Part shown: positions 1-6,602 of the stretch, piece after piece | Numbering within the stretch: the first letter of the stretch is position 1 | Layout: each line of letters opens with the position of its first letter | NCBI GenBank assembly: GCA_046047615.1 | Contig: JBJOHO010000048.1 | Coordinates: 1 to 12,330 of the forward strand | DNA: 12,330 nt | DNA from: ZC4RG30 sp046047615 | GTDB lineage: Bacteria; Pseudomonadota; Gammaproteobacteria; Steroidobacterales; Steroidobacteraceae | Direction of reading: 5' to 3' | The notes under the pieces: model-generated | The model's input: the letters and a program-made list of their open reading frames with translations, nothing else | Database searches by the model: none | What the model was told of the DNA's origin: nothing | Position numbers and translations under genes: made by a program

Positions 1-117
1 CTTCTCCGCCATCACCTTGGTCAGCGCCGCCGTCAGCGTCGTCTTGCCATGGTCAACGTGACCAATCGTCCCGACGTTCACGTGCGGCTTGCTGCGCTCA
101 AATTTCTCTTTGGACAC
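1..117 (-). CDS. tuf: Elongation factor Tu, N-terminal 39 residues (runs off the window)
   Basis: EF-Tu is the GTPase that carries aminoacyl-tRNA to the ribosome. The minus strand from 117 reads (V/M)SKEKFERSKPHVNVGTIGH and continues into VDHGKTTLTAAL. This contains the G1/P-loop motif GHVDHGKT at about residues 19-26, which is diagnostic of EF-Tu. The start codon is GTG at 117-115, as in E. coli tuf genes. An AGAGGA ribosome-binding site at 131-126 lies 8 nt before it. The gene continues beyond position 1, so only the first 39 codons are present. It lies 75 nt downstream of tRNA-Thr(GGT) on the same strand, which is the classical tRNA-tufB arrangement, so it is almost certainly co-transcribed with the three tRNAs. 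Confidence 0.97.
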   Translation of the reverse strand, partial: MSKEKFERSKPHVNVGTIGHVDHGKTTLTAALTKVMAEK

Positions 118-192
118 GGTAAGGATCCTCTGGAAAAACCTTGTTCCAACGCGTTACTTACAAAGCCGCCCCGCCGTTCTGCAGCAGGCCGG

Positions 193-268
<76 letters not shown>

Positions 269-356
269 AGGCGATGTCGACCATTTGCCCGGTACAGGTA
301 CTTCGGCGACCCCAGGGACAGCGCAACCGGCGGAGCATGCTTGTTCCGAGCGCCGG

Positions 357-427
<71 letters not shown>

Positions 428-477
428 CAAGTCCCGCACTCGAAACCCGATGCCCGCCGTTCACGCCGTGCCCCGGT

Positions 478-563
478 TGGTGGAGGGGGTAGGATTCGAA
501 CCTACGAAGGCGTAAGCCGGCAGATTTACAGTCTGCTCCCGTTGGCCGCTTGGGTACCCCTCC
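478..563 (-). tRNA. tRNA-Tyr(GTA)
   Basis: The minus strand from 563 to 478 is a class II tRNA with a long variable arm. The acceptor stem is GGAGGGG/CCCCTCC. The anticodon stem is GCAGA/TCTGC with loop CTGTAAA (anticodon GTA). The T-loop is TTCGAAT, followed by discriminator A and an encoded CCA (complement of 478-480). It is the first gene of the tRNA-Tyr-Gly-Thr-tuf unit and lies just downstream of a strong promoter at 581-609. Confidence 0.97.
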
Positions 564-572
564 AGGCAAACG

Positions 573-616
573 AGCCGCGTATTCTGGGCGCAGGAGGTCT
601 GCGTGTCAACGCGGCT
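573..616. repeat. Nested inverted repeats framing the tRNA-tuf promoter
   Basis: An 8-bp perfect inverted repeat, AGCCGCGT (573-580) and ACGCGGCT (609-616), encloses the promoter core almost exactly. Inside the 17-bp spacer lies a second perfect repeat, CGCAG (589-593) and CTGCG (599-603), with 5 nt between the arms. Together they could form a two-tier hairpin or serve as an operator. No T-run follows on either strand, so this is not a standard terminator for rluB. Confidence 0.6.
581..609 (-). promoter_or_regulatory. Sigma-70 promoter of the tRNA-Tyr-Gly-Thr-tuf operon
   Basis: On the minus strand a perfect -35 box TTGACA (609-604) is followed by a 17-bp spacer and a -10 box CAGAAT (586-581, 4 of 6 matches). 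The bases after the -10 (ACGCGGC) are GC-rich, like the discriminator of stringently controlled stable-RNA promoters. The expected start site is near 574, about 10 nt before mature tRNA-Tyr. The promoter lies entirely between the rluB stop codon and the first tRNA. Confidence 0.8.
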
Positions 617-632
617 TGGGGAAAATCCTGCC

Positions 633-1391
633 TCATCCTGGCGAGGACGGGACGCGGGGCAGGTGCTGCAGCGCCACAGCAGCCTCTGCCGCCGTCAGCA
701 GGCGGGCCCGGCCCGGCGGAAGGTCGTCCGGAAGCAGGAATGGCCCATGGGCGAGGCGCTTCAGGCGACTGACCTCGTGTCCCACAGCCTCCCACAGCCG
801 CCGCACCTCCCGGTTGCGTCCCTCGTGCAGGCGCACCCGCATCCACGAGTGGCCTTCGGAGTTCCCCGCCGGCTGGGCAGCGTCGAACCGGGCGGGGCCG
901 TCATCGAGCATCACGCCGCCCAGCACCCTGCGGACGGTTTCCGGTCCCGGATGGCCCCGCAGACGTACCAGGTACTCGCGCGACATCTCGAATGAAGGAT
1001 GCATCATCCGGTGCGCGAGCGCGCCATCCGTGGTGAAAACCAGCAGCCCGGTCGTGTTCACGTCCAGTCGGCCCACCACCACCCAGCGCTGCCCCGCCGG
1101 CGCGGCGGGCAGACGGTCGAATACCGTGGGACGGCCCTGCGGATCATGCCGCGTCGTCACCTCGCCCAGCGGTTTGTGATAGATGAGGATCCCGGGGGGC
1201 TGCGCGACAGGCGCGGCATGGTGAACGACGACCTGGCCATCCACCGTGATGACATCGCCGGGCGCCGCCCGGTCCCCGGGACCCACGGTCCGCCCGTTCA
1301 CCTGGATGCGCCCGGCTGCAAGCCACGCATCCACAGTCCGCCGTGATGCCAGGCCCGCGGCGGCGAGCACCTTCTGTATCCGCTCAGTCAC
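633..1391 (-). CDS. rluB: 23S rRNA pseudouridine synthase, RluB type
   Basis: RluB converts a specific uridine of 23S rRNA (U2605 in E. coli numbering) to pseudouridine. The product is 252 aa from the GTG at 1391. An S4 RNA-binding domain lies at the N-terminus (ERIQKVLAAAGLASRR, about residues 3-18). The synthase domain follows with the signature GRLDVNTTGLLVFTTDG, where Asp110 is the expected nucleophile. MMHPSFEMSREYLVRL matches the RluB subfamily better than RluE or RluF. An ATG at 1448 would add 19 residues and overlap cysB by 53 nt. I prefer the GTG because it aligns with the E. coli RluB N-terminus and puts the catalytic Asp at the same number. The start lies 4 nt after the cysB stop, so the two genes are probably co-transcribed and translationally coupled. 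The protein lacks the long basic tail seen in some homologues. Confidence 0.93.
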   Translation of the reverse strand: MTERIQKVLAAAGLASRRTVDAWLAAGRIQVNGRTVGPGDRAAPGDVITVDGQVVVHHAAPVAQPPGILIYHKPLGEVTTRHDPQGRPTVFDRLPAAPAGQRWVVVGRLDVNTTGLLVFTTDGALAHRMMHPSFEMSREYLVRLRGHPGPETVRRVLGGVMLDDGPARFDAAQPAGNSEGHSWMRVRLHEGRNREVRRLWEAVGHEVSRLKRLAHGPFLLPDDLPPGRARLLTAAEAAVALQHLPRVPSSPG

Positions 1392-1395
1392 GCTG

Positions 1396-2376
1396 TCAAC
1401 GGACCGGGAGCGAGATGCGGGCAAAGAGTTGTGCCTTGGCTTCTGCATCGCGGGCTTCGATGGCGCGGTCGACCAGTTTGCGAGTCAGGTGCGTACCGAA
1501 CAACTGCAGGAATTCGTAGGCGAAATTGCGCAACAGTGTTCCGCGACGGAAACCCACCCATGTCGTATGGATCGGGAACAGATGGGAGGCATCGATGACG
1601 ACGAGATCCTCGTCCAAGGCGGGCTCGTGCGCGACGCTGGCGACGATGCCCACACCCATCCCCAAACGCACATAGGTCTTTATCACGTCCGAGTCCCGCG
1701 CGGTCAACGCGACACGCGGATGCAGTCCTTCCCGGGCAAACAGCGTTTCCAGGGATGACGGACCCGTGAAGCTGAAGACATACGTCACAAGGGGGTACTG
1801 CGCCAACTGTGAAAGCGTCAGCTTTCCTTGGCCTGGACGCGCCAACGGGTGGTGGCGCGGCACGATGACCTGCCGGTGCCAACGGTACACGGGCAGCAGC
1901 ACGAGCTCGGGAAACAAGGCCTCCGAACCCGTGGCTATCGCCAACTGCACGCGGTCCGCGGCCACCATCTCGGATATCTGTTCGGACGTGCCCTGGTGCA
2001 GATGCAGGTCGACGTCGGGGTAACGGCGACGGAAAGCTTGGACGACCGGAGGCAGCACGTATCTGGCCTGGGTATGGGTGGTGGCGATGGCCAGCGTTCC
2101 CTTGCTGTCCTGGTTCAGGTCGGCGGCAACCGCCTTGAGGCTGTCGATCTCGGCCATTGCGCGGGCCGCATAATCCAGCACCTTGGCGCCCTCGGGCGTG
2201 ATCCGCGAGAACGCCCGCCCCTCCCGCACGAACAGATCGAAGCCAAGTTCTTTCTCAAGCGCTTTCAGCGCACGGCTGATGGCGGGCTGCGACGTCCCGA
2301 GGACCGCGGCAGCCTGGGTGACGGACAGGCCGTGCCTCGCGATGGCAATCGCGTATTGCAGCTGATGGAAATTCAT
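1396..2376 (-). CDS. cysB: CysB-type LysR transcriptional regulator of cysteine synthesis
   Basis: CysB activates sulfate-assimilation and cysteine genes in response to an acylserine inducer (N-acetylserine in enterics). From the ATG at 2376 the product is 326 aa, close to E. coli CysB (324). The N-terminal winged HTH (about residues 4-60) includes TQAAAVLGTSQPAISRALKALE. The effector domain has CysB hallmarks: ATTHTQARYVLPPV, LHLHQGTSEQISEMV, QYPLVTYVFSFTG, DSDVIKTYVRLGMGVG and GFRRGTLLRNF. An upstream in-frame ATG at 2409 would add 11 residues not seen in the family, so 2376 is preferred. It is divergent from cysK across 130 bp, and rluB follows it after 4 nt. In the closest relatives I know, the inducer would depend on which acylserine the cell makes, which matters because of the MetX-like gene nearby. 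Confidence 0.95.
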   Translation of the reverse strand: MNFHQLQYAIAIARHGLSVTQAAAVLGTSQPAISRALKALEKELGFDLFVREGRAFSRITPEGAKVLDYAARAMAEIDSLKAVAADLNQDSKGTLAIATTHTQARYVLPPVVQAFRRRYPDVDLHLHQGTSEQISEMVAADRVQLAIATGSEALFPELVLLPVYRWHRQVIVPRHHPLARPGQGKLTLSQLAQYPLVTYVFSFTGPSSLETLFAREGLHPRVALTARDSDVIKTYVRLGMGVGIVASVAHEPALDEDLVVIDASHLFPIHTTWVGFRRGTLLRNFAYEFLQLFGTHLTRKLVDRAIEARDAEAKAQLFARISLPVR

Positions 2377-2404
2377 GGGCGCCTCGCGCGAGGATCTGGC
2401 ACGG

Positions 2405-2422
2405 ATCATAACGGCTGGTTAT
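2405..2422. promoter_or_regulatory. Candidate LysR/CysB box overlapping the cysB -10
   Basis: The inverted repeat ATAAC-N5-GTTAT (2408-2422) contains the LysR-type T-N11-A pattern (T2409, A2421). It overlaps a minus-strand -10-like hexamer TATGAT (2410-2405) placed suitably for cysB. If cysK starts near 2484, downstream of the weak -10 TACAGT at 2472-2477, the repeat centre is at about -69, the usual position of a LysR recognition site. One site could therefore repress cysB and activate cysK. No good -35 hexamers are visible on either side, as is usual for activator-dependent promoters. Confidence 0.5.
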
Positions 2423-2506
2423 CAACCGATGACAGTCCCTCGTGGCGCTCGCAGGGCCCAGCCTGAGCCGCTACAGTGCAACGCCACGCACCAGCCGGGC
2501 CACGCA

Positions 2507-3448
2507 ATGATCCACGACAGCATTCTCGGCACCATCGGGCGGACGCCCATCGTCAAACTGCAGCGCTTGGCGCCCACGAACGTTTCCGTTTACGTCAAGT
2601 GTGAGTTCTTCAACCCGGCGTCGTCTGTGAAGGATCGCTTGGCCATCGCGATCATCGAGGACGCCGAGCGGCGCGGGCAACTCAAGCCGGGGCAAACCGT
2701 TGTCGAGGCCACATCGGGCAACACCGGCATCGCGCTGGCGATGGTGTGTGCAGCCAAGGGTTACCCGTTTGTCGCAGTGATGGTGGAAACATTCTCGGTT
2801 GAGCGGCGCAAGATCATGCGCATGCTGGGCGCCAAGGTCATCCTCACGCCAGCTGCCGAACGTGGTTCCGGCATGGTGCGCAAGGCCGAGGAACTTGCGC
2901 GGCAACACGGCTGGTTCCTTGCGCGCCAATTCGAGAACCCGGCCAATCCTGCCTATCACCGCAGCACGACGGGCCCCGAGATCCTCAGCGATTTTGCCGG
3001 GCGCCGGCTGGATTACTTCGTGACCGGATGGGGCACCGGCGGTACGATGACGGGCGTGGGCGAGATGCTGAAGCTGGCGCGACCGGAGGTGCAGGTGGTC
3101 GTCGCAGAGCCCGAGAACGCGTCGCTGCTGGCAGGCCGGGCCTTCAACCCGCACAAGATCCAAGGCTGGACACCTGATTTCGTGCCTGGCGTACTGAACC
3201 GCGGCATCGCGGACCGCCTGATCGGCATCAGCGACGCCGAAGCCATCGAGACGGCCAGGGAACTCGCCCGCCAAGAGGGCATATTGTGCGGCATCTCATC
3301 CGGAGCCGGCGTGGGCGCCGCGCTGCGTCTTGCGCGGGAGGTCCCCGCAGGCAGTGTCCTTCTGGCCGTCATCACGGACACTGGAGAGCGGTACCTGTCC
3401 ACCGCGCTGTTCGAAGGCATCAGTGACGGTTCCGACCCGGAACCCTGA
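2507..3448 (+). CDS. cysK: Cysteine synthase (PLP-dependent O-acylserine sulfhydrylase), CysK-like
   Basis: The enzyme replaces the acyl group of an O-acylated serine with sulfide to give L-cysteine in the cytoplasm. From the ATG at 2507 it is 313 aa. PLP is expected on Lys42 (NPASSVKDR, residues 36-44). The substrate loop is TSGNTG (69-74) and the PLP phosphate cup is GTGGTMTG (176-183). CysK rather than CysM character shows in ERRKIMRMLGAK, PHKIQG and GERYLSTALFE. An in-frame start at 2375 would add 44 unconserved residues, so MIHDSILGTIGRTP is taken as the N-terminus. No strong Shine-Dalgarno is seen. It is divergent from cysB, and the MetX-like gene begins 27 nt after its stop, forming an operon. 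That neighbour suggests the substrate may be O-succinylserine rather than O-acetylserine; this part is inference. Confidence 0.94.
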   Translation: MIHDSILGTIGRTPIVKLQRLAPTNVSVYVKCEFFNPASSVKDRLAIAIIEDAERRGQLKPGQTVVEATSGNTGIALAMVCAAKGYPFVAVMVETFSVERRKIMRMLGAKVILTPAAERGSGMVRKAEELARQHGWFLARQFENPANPAYHRSTTGPEILSDFAGRRLDYFVTGWGTGGTMTGVGEMLKLARPEVQVVVAEPENASLLAGRAFNPHKIQGWTPDFVPGVLNRGIADRLIGISDAEAIETARELARQEGILCGISSGAGVGAALRLAREVPAGSVLLAVITDTGERYLSTALFEGISDGSDPEP

Positions 3449-3475
3449 ACGCGTCACCGAGCCGGACCCGCGACC

Positions 3476-4597
3476 ATGACGACCGTACGAACGGTACCCC
3501 TGCCTGATCCGTTCCCTCTCTGGCGCGGTGGATCGCTGCCTGACGGCGTGGTTGCGTTCGAGTGCTGGGGCCGGCTCAATCAGGACCGCAGCAACGGCAT
3601 CCTGCTGTTCACGGGGCTTTCGCCCAGTGCACACGCGGCATCCACGCCTGCGAATCGCGATCCCGGGTGGTGGGAGGCAATGATCGGGCCTGGCCGGGCC
3701 ATCGACACGGACCGGTTCTTCGTGATGTGCGTGAACTCGCTCGGCAGCTGCTTCGGCTCGACCGGGCCGGCGTCTATCAACCTGCGGACGGGCAAAGCCT
3801 GGCGGCTGGACTTTCCGGAGTTGGCAGTGGAGGACATCGCCCGCGCGGGGTACGAAGCCGCGCGGAGCCTGGGCATCGAGCAGTTGGAAGCGGTCATCGG
3901 CCCCTCGCTCGGGGGAATGGTTGTGGTCGCGTTCGCAGCCTGCCTTCCCGGCAAGGCGCGCCGGCTGGTGAGCATTTCCGGCAGTGCAGCGGCAACACCG
4001 TTTGCCATTGCCCTGCGCTCGGTGCAGCGCGAGGCGGTCATGAGTGACCCCGACTGGCAGCAGGGCCAGTACGCCAGCCCGACCAGCGGCCCCCGCGCGG
4101 GGATGCGCATCGCCCGCAAGCTCGGGACAATCACCTACCGGTCGGCCGAGGAGTGGCGCAACCGGTTTGCACGCTCGGGCCTCGACGAGCGCGGCCAGCG
4201 TGCCGCCAGGGCTGCCCGCGAACGCGTACCAGAGGGCTTCGGGCCGCGGTTTGCCGTGGAGAGCTACCTCGAGGCCCAGGCCGAGCGCTTCGTGCGGATC
4301 TTCGACCCTAACTGCTACCTTTACTTGTCCCGTGCCATGGATTGTTTCGATCTGTCCAGCCATGGCGATCCCGTCGAGGTGCTGCGACAGTCCGGTCTGG
4401 ATGCTGCGCTGGTGATCGGCGTCGAGACGGACTTCCTGTTCACGATCGAGGAGCAGGCATGGATTGCCAGAACACTGGAATCTGCGGGCGTGACGACGCG
4501 GTTCGCCCGCCTGCCCAGCATCGAGGGGCATGACGCGTTCCTGGTAGACCTGCCCCGCTTTGACGCCGCATTGCGGAGCTTCCTGGCCGCCGGTTGA
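3476..4597 (+). CDS. metX: MetX-family acyltransferase, probably L-serine O-succinyltransferase
   Basis: This is an alpha/beta-hydrolase-fold acyltransferase of 373 aa that moves an acyl group from acyl-CoA to the hydroxyl of homoserine or serine. The likely catalytic triad is Ser144 in the elbow GPSLGGM (142-148), Asp319 in VETDFLF and His352 in EGHDAFL. Other family blocks are DPGWWEAMIGPGRAIDTDRF (62-81) and NSLGSCFGSTGPASIN (87-102). Generic annotation would say homoserine O-acyltransferase. However, it sits in an operon directly behind cysK and opposite cysB. Xanthomonadales MetX homologues in that setting have been described as serine O-succinyltransferases feeding cysteine synthesis. 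Substrate and acyl donor cannot be proved from sequence alone. The start ATG lies 27 nt after the cysK stop and has only a weak Shine-Dalgarno. Confidence 0.85.
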   Translation: MTTVRTVPLPDPFPLWRGGSLPDGVVAFECWGRLNQDRSNGILLFTGLSPSAHAASTPANRDPGWWEAMIGPGRAIDTDRFFVMCVNSLGSCFGSTGPASINLRTGKAWRLDFPELAVEDIARAGYEAARSLGIEQLEAVIGPSLGGMVVVAFAACLPGKARRLVSISGSAAATPFAIALRSVQREAVMSDPDWQQGQYASPTSGPRAGMRIARKLGTITYRSAEEWRNRFARSGLDERGQRAARAARERVPEGFGPRFAVESYLEAQAERFVRIFDPNCYLYLSRAMDCFDLSSHGDPVEVLRQSGLDAALVIGVETDFLFTIEEQAWIARTLESAGVTTRFARLPSIEGHDAFLVDLPRFDAALRSFLAAG

Positions 4598-4618
4598 TGA
4601 ACGGCGCTATTGTCCAGT

Positions 4619-4668
4619 CCTGTTTCAGGCCCTGAGTCAGGAATCGCAAGTGCCCCGGCAGCGGGCAC
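4619..4668 (+). repeat. Two tandem hairpins between the MetX-like gene and the nuclease-like gene
   Basis: The 88-nt gap holds two inverted repeats. The first is CCTG-TT-TCAG / CTGA-GT-CAGG (4619-4641), with loop GCC and a symmetric TT/GT internal loop. The second is GTGCCC (4650-4655) and GGGCAC (4663-4668) around a 7-nt loop. Neither is followed by a T-run, so a standard intrinsic terminator is unlikely. They could block 3' exonucleases at the end of the cys operon mRNA or shape the leader of the next gene. Confidence 0.45.
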
Positions 4669-4685
4669 CCGGCCATGCTCTGCGG

Positions 4686-5549
4686 ATGACAACGCGGTTG
4701 CTGGTCGTTTCACTGTTGCTCGCGTCCTGGGCCACTGGCGCCGAGGCGGCCCACGCATGGGTGGTCGCGAGCTGGAACCTGCAGTGGCTGCTGTCGCCGC
4801 ACACGCTGCACCAGGCCCGTTTGGCCTGCCGCCAGAACGGGCGGGCGCAGATTCCCTGCGATGTCGCGTGGGAACTGGCACGGAGCCGTACCGATTTCGC
4901 GGCAATGAGGCGGATTGCAGAGCGGATATCCGCGGATGTCATAGCGGTCCAGGAGGTTGAATCGGCCTCGCTGTTGAGCGTTCTTTTTCCCGGCGCGGCC
5001 ATCTGCCTTTCCGCGGGACCAGGTCATCAGCAGGTGGGTTTCGTCGTACGGGCCGGGCTGGCGCACGAATGTCTGCCCGACATCCGCGCCCTGGGCACGG
5101 GAGGGCGACAGCGTCACGGTGCCCAGCTCAGGCTTTTCCCGGGCACTCCCGCCCAAACGCTGCTGCTCGCCGTACATCTGAAGTCCGGGTGCGCTGTGGG
5201 CCCCTTGGGAACAGGAACGGCCGCCTGCCGGACTTTGGCGCGCCAGCTGCCCATGGTGGCGGATTGGCTTGAGGACGCCGAGCGCCAGGGCCATCGCGCG
5301 CTGGTCGTGGGAGACTTCAACCGGGTGGCCCCCCTGCCGCTTCCGGTACCAGCGCCTGGTCAGCGAGAAGCCGGCCCGTGCCTTGTCGGGCAGACCTACG
5401 CCGCCCCGATTGACCATATCGTACTGGGGGTCCTGCTGCATGACGGCAATAAACGCGCCCGGTCGCGTCGCATACCCTTCCTGCCGGAAGAATCAGACCG
5501 CTATCGTTTGAGCGACCACTGTCCCATCGTGATGGATATCGTGTCCTAG
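4686..5549 (+). CDS. Secreted endonuclease/exonuclease/phosphatase (EEP) superfamily protein
   Basis: From the ATG at 4686 the product is 287 aa. It begins with a signal peptide (RLLVVSLLLASWATGAEA, cleavage expected near residue 21), so it acts in the periplasm or outside the cell. The EEP fold of DNase I-like metal-dependent phosphodiesterases is shown in order by ASWNLQWL (about 28-35), VIAVQEVES (metal-binding Glu near 89), VHLKSGC (about 162-168), VVGDFNR (about 206-212), PIDHIVLG (about 240-247) and the terminal LSDHCPIVMD. The catalytic Asp, Asn and His residues all appear present. Eight Cys in the mature part suggest disulfides. The true substrate (DNA, RNA, phospholipid or other phosphoester) cannot be told. 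An in-frame start at 4560 would overlap the upstream gene and bury the signal peptide, so it is rejected. It follows the cys operon on the same strand after 88 nt, but no functional link is evident. Confidence 0.88.
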   Translation: MTTRLLVVSLLLASWATGAEAAHAWVVASWNLQWLLSPHTLHQARLACRQNGRAQIPCDVAWELARSRTDFAAMRRIAERISADVIAVQEVESASLLSVLFPGAAICLSAGPGHQQVGFVVRAGLAHECLPDIRALGTGGRQRHGAQLRLFPGTPAQTLLLAVHLKSGCAVGPLGTGTAACRTLARQLPMVADWLEDAERQGHRALVVGDFNRVAPLPLPVPAPGQREAGPCLVGQTYAAPIDHIVLGVLLHDGNKRARSRRIPFLPEESDRYRLSDHCPIVMDIVS

Positions 5550-5633
5550 CGGCACCAGATTAAGTTCAATCGAACGCAGTCGGGTATCGGCGCCGCGTAA
5601 GGTTCGCCATCCACTATTTTTGGCGGGCAGACA

Positions 5634-5909
5634 TTGGAACGTCGGCAGCACACTCGTCATCGGGCCAAGACGCTGGTCTACATTCTCCTGCCGACGGGTA
5701 ACCGTCGAGTATGCCGCGCCGCAAACCTGAGTGCCACGGGGGTGTTCCTGCACACTGCGGGAGCGGGCCTCAAGCTCGGGCAGCGGGTGGAACTCGCTTT
5801 TGCAATCAATCTCGGTATCGTTACCAAGGTCCACCGCCGGGCTGCAATCGTCGCGCATGTCTCACGAGGCGGTACCGGCCTCCTGATGGAGGCTCAAGGC
5901 TACCGCTGA
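5634..5909 (+). CDS. PilZ-domain protein, putative cyclic-di-GMP receptor
   Basis: This is a small 91-aa protein consisting of a single PilZ domain. The N-terminal arginine motif is seen as ERRQHTR (RxxxR at residues 4-8) and the second motif as NLSATG (N/DxSxxG, about 31-36). Together these form the c-di-GMP binding surface in this family. The beta-barrel region continues through GQRVELAFAI and ends in GTGLLME. The start codon is TTG at 5634; no in-frame ATG or GTG precedes the conserved arginines, and the ribosome-binding site is weak, so expression is probably low. It lies 54 nt before the response regulator gene on the same strand. Output could be control of motility, pili or polysaccharide, but its partner is unknown. 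Confidence 0.85.
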   Translation: MERRQHTRHRAKTLVYILLPTGNRRVCRAANLSATGVFLHTAGAGLKLGQRVELAFAINLGIVTKVHRRAAIVAHVSRGGTGLLMEAQGYR

Positions 5910-5922
5910 GCGCGCATTTTTT
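5892..5922 (+). terminator. Weak terminator-like hairpin after the PilZ gene
   Basis: GCTCA (5892-5896) pairs with TGAGC (5907-5911) across a 10-nt loop, and six T follow at 5917-5922 after a 5-nt gap. The right arm includes the PilZ stop codon. The stem is short and the T-run is displaced, so this is at best a partial terminator separating the PilZ gene from the response regulator. Confidence 0.3.
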
Positions 5923-5963
5923 ACACGGATGATAGGGCGCAGAAAAACTGAGACCCTAGCTCC

Positions 5964-6602
5964 GTGAAGCGCACCCGGGTCCTTGTTGTCGACGATCACG
6001 AACTGCTGCGGGCTGGCCTTCGGCAGCTTATTTCCAGTCAGCCAGACATGGAGTTCGCCGGCGAGTGCCACAACGGCACCGATGTGCTGAATTGGTTGCA
6101 GTCGCATCCTTGCGACGTCGTCCTGCTCGACATTTCGCTTCCCGACATCTCCGGACTCGAAGTGCTCCGACGGATCCGCGAGGCAGGGCATGGCGTGGCT
6201 GTCCTTGTGCTGTCGGGACACGCGGAGCTCCAGTTCGGACTCAACGTGTTCCGCGCCGGGGCACGCGGTTTCGTGAGCAAATCTGCGCACAGCGCGGATC
6301 TGTTGATCGCTCTGCGCAATGTCGCGCGCGGAAACCGTCACGTCGGGCAGGAGCTGGCAAACCTTCTGGTGGACGGACTGGATGGCTTGGGGAGAGGACC
6401 TGTCCACATGCAGTTGTCGGACCGGGAGTTCCAGGTTTTCCGGCATTTGGCTGCAGGCGCGAACATTACAGCCATCGCCAAGGAGTTGGGACTCAGCATC
6501 AAGACTGTCAGCACCTATCGCACGCGGATCCTGCAGAAGATGGGGCAGCGCACGAACGCGGATCTCACCACTTACGCACTCAGGAACAACCTGCTCAGCT
6601 AG
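5964..6602 (+). CDS. NarL/FixJ-family response regulator (REC + LuxR-type HTH)
   Basis: This is a 212-aa DNA-binding response regulator. The receiver domain (about 4-120) has acidic pocket Asp10-Asp11 (VVDDHELLRAGL), phospho-acceptor Asp56 (VVLLDISLPDISG), switch Ser84 (LVLSGH) and Lys106 (GFVSKSA), so it is competent for phosphorylation. A LuxR/GerE HTH follows (about 149-210) with LSDREFQVFRHLAAGANITA and LGLSIKTVSTYRTRILQKMG. Domain order and length match the RcsB/UvrY/NarL group. The start is GTG at 5964 without an evident Shine-Dalgarno; it is chosen because the receiver domain begins immediately. Its 3' end overlaps the 3' end of the convergent histidine-kinase-like gene by 8 bp, and the PilZ gene lies 54 nt upstream. 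The obvious candidate partner is the kinase-like protein, because HisKA_3 kinases pair with NarL-type regulators. Confidence 0.93.
   Translation: MKRTRVLVVDDHELLRAGLRQLISSQPDMEFAGECHNGTDVLNWLQSHPCDVVLLDISLPDISGLEVLRRIREAGHGVAVLVLSGHAELQFGLNVFRAGARGFVSKSAHSADLLIALRNVARGNRHVGQELANLLVDGLDGLGRGPVHMQLSDREFQVFRHLAAGANITAIAKELGLSIKTVSTYRTRILQKMGQRTNADLTTYALRNNLLS

Noticed and set aside
3296..4531. A 411-codon open frame on the minus strand across the MetX-like gene
   Set aside because: It is antisense to two genes with clear families, is rich in Arg/His/Gly/Ala as expected for a GC-rich shadow frame, and shows no recognisable domain.
5564..5575. Short inverted repeat GTTC-AATC-GAAC upstream of the PilZ gene
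   Set aside because: Four-base arms are expected by chance and no promoter element is positioned with it.
5634..5909. PilZ gene as a pseudogene because it lacks ATG/GTG
   Set aside because: TTG is a valid start and the frame holds both PilZ motifs intact with a normal single-domain length.
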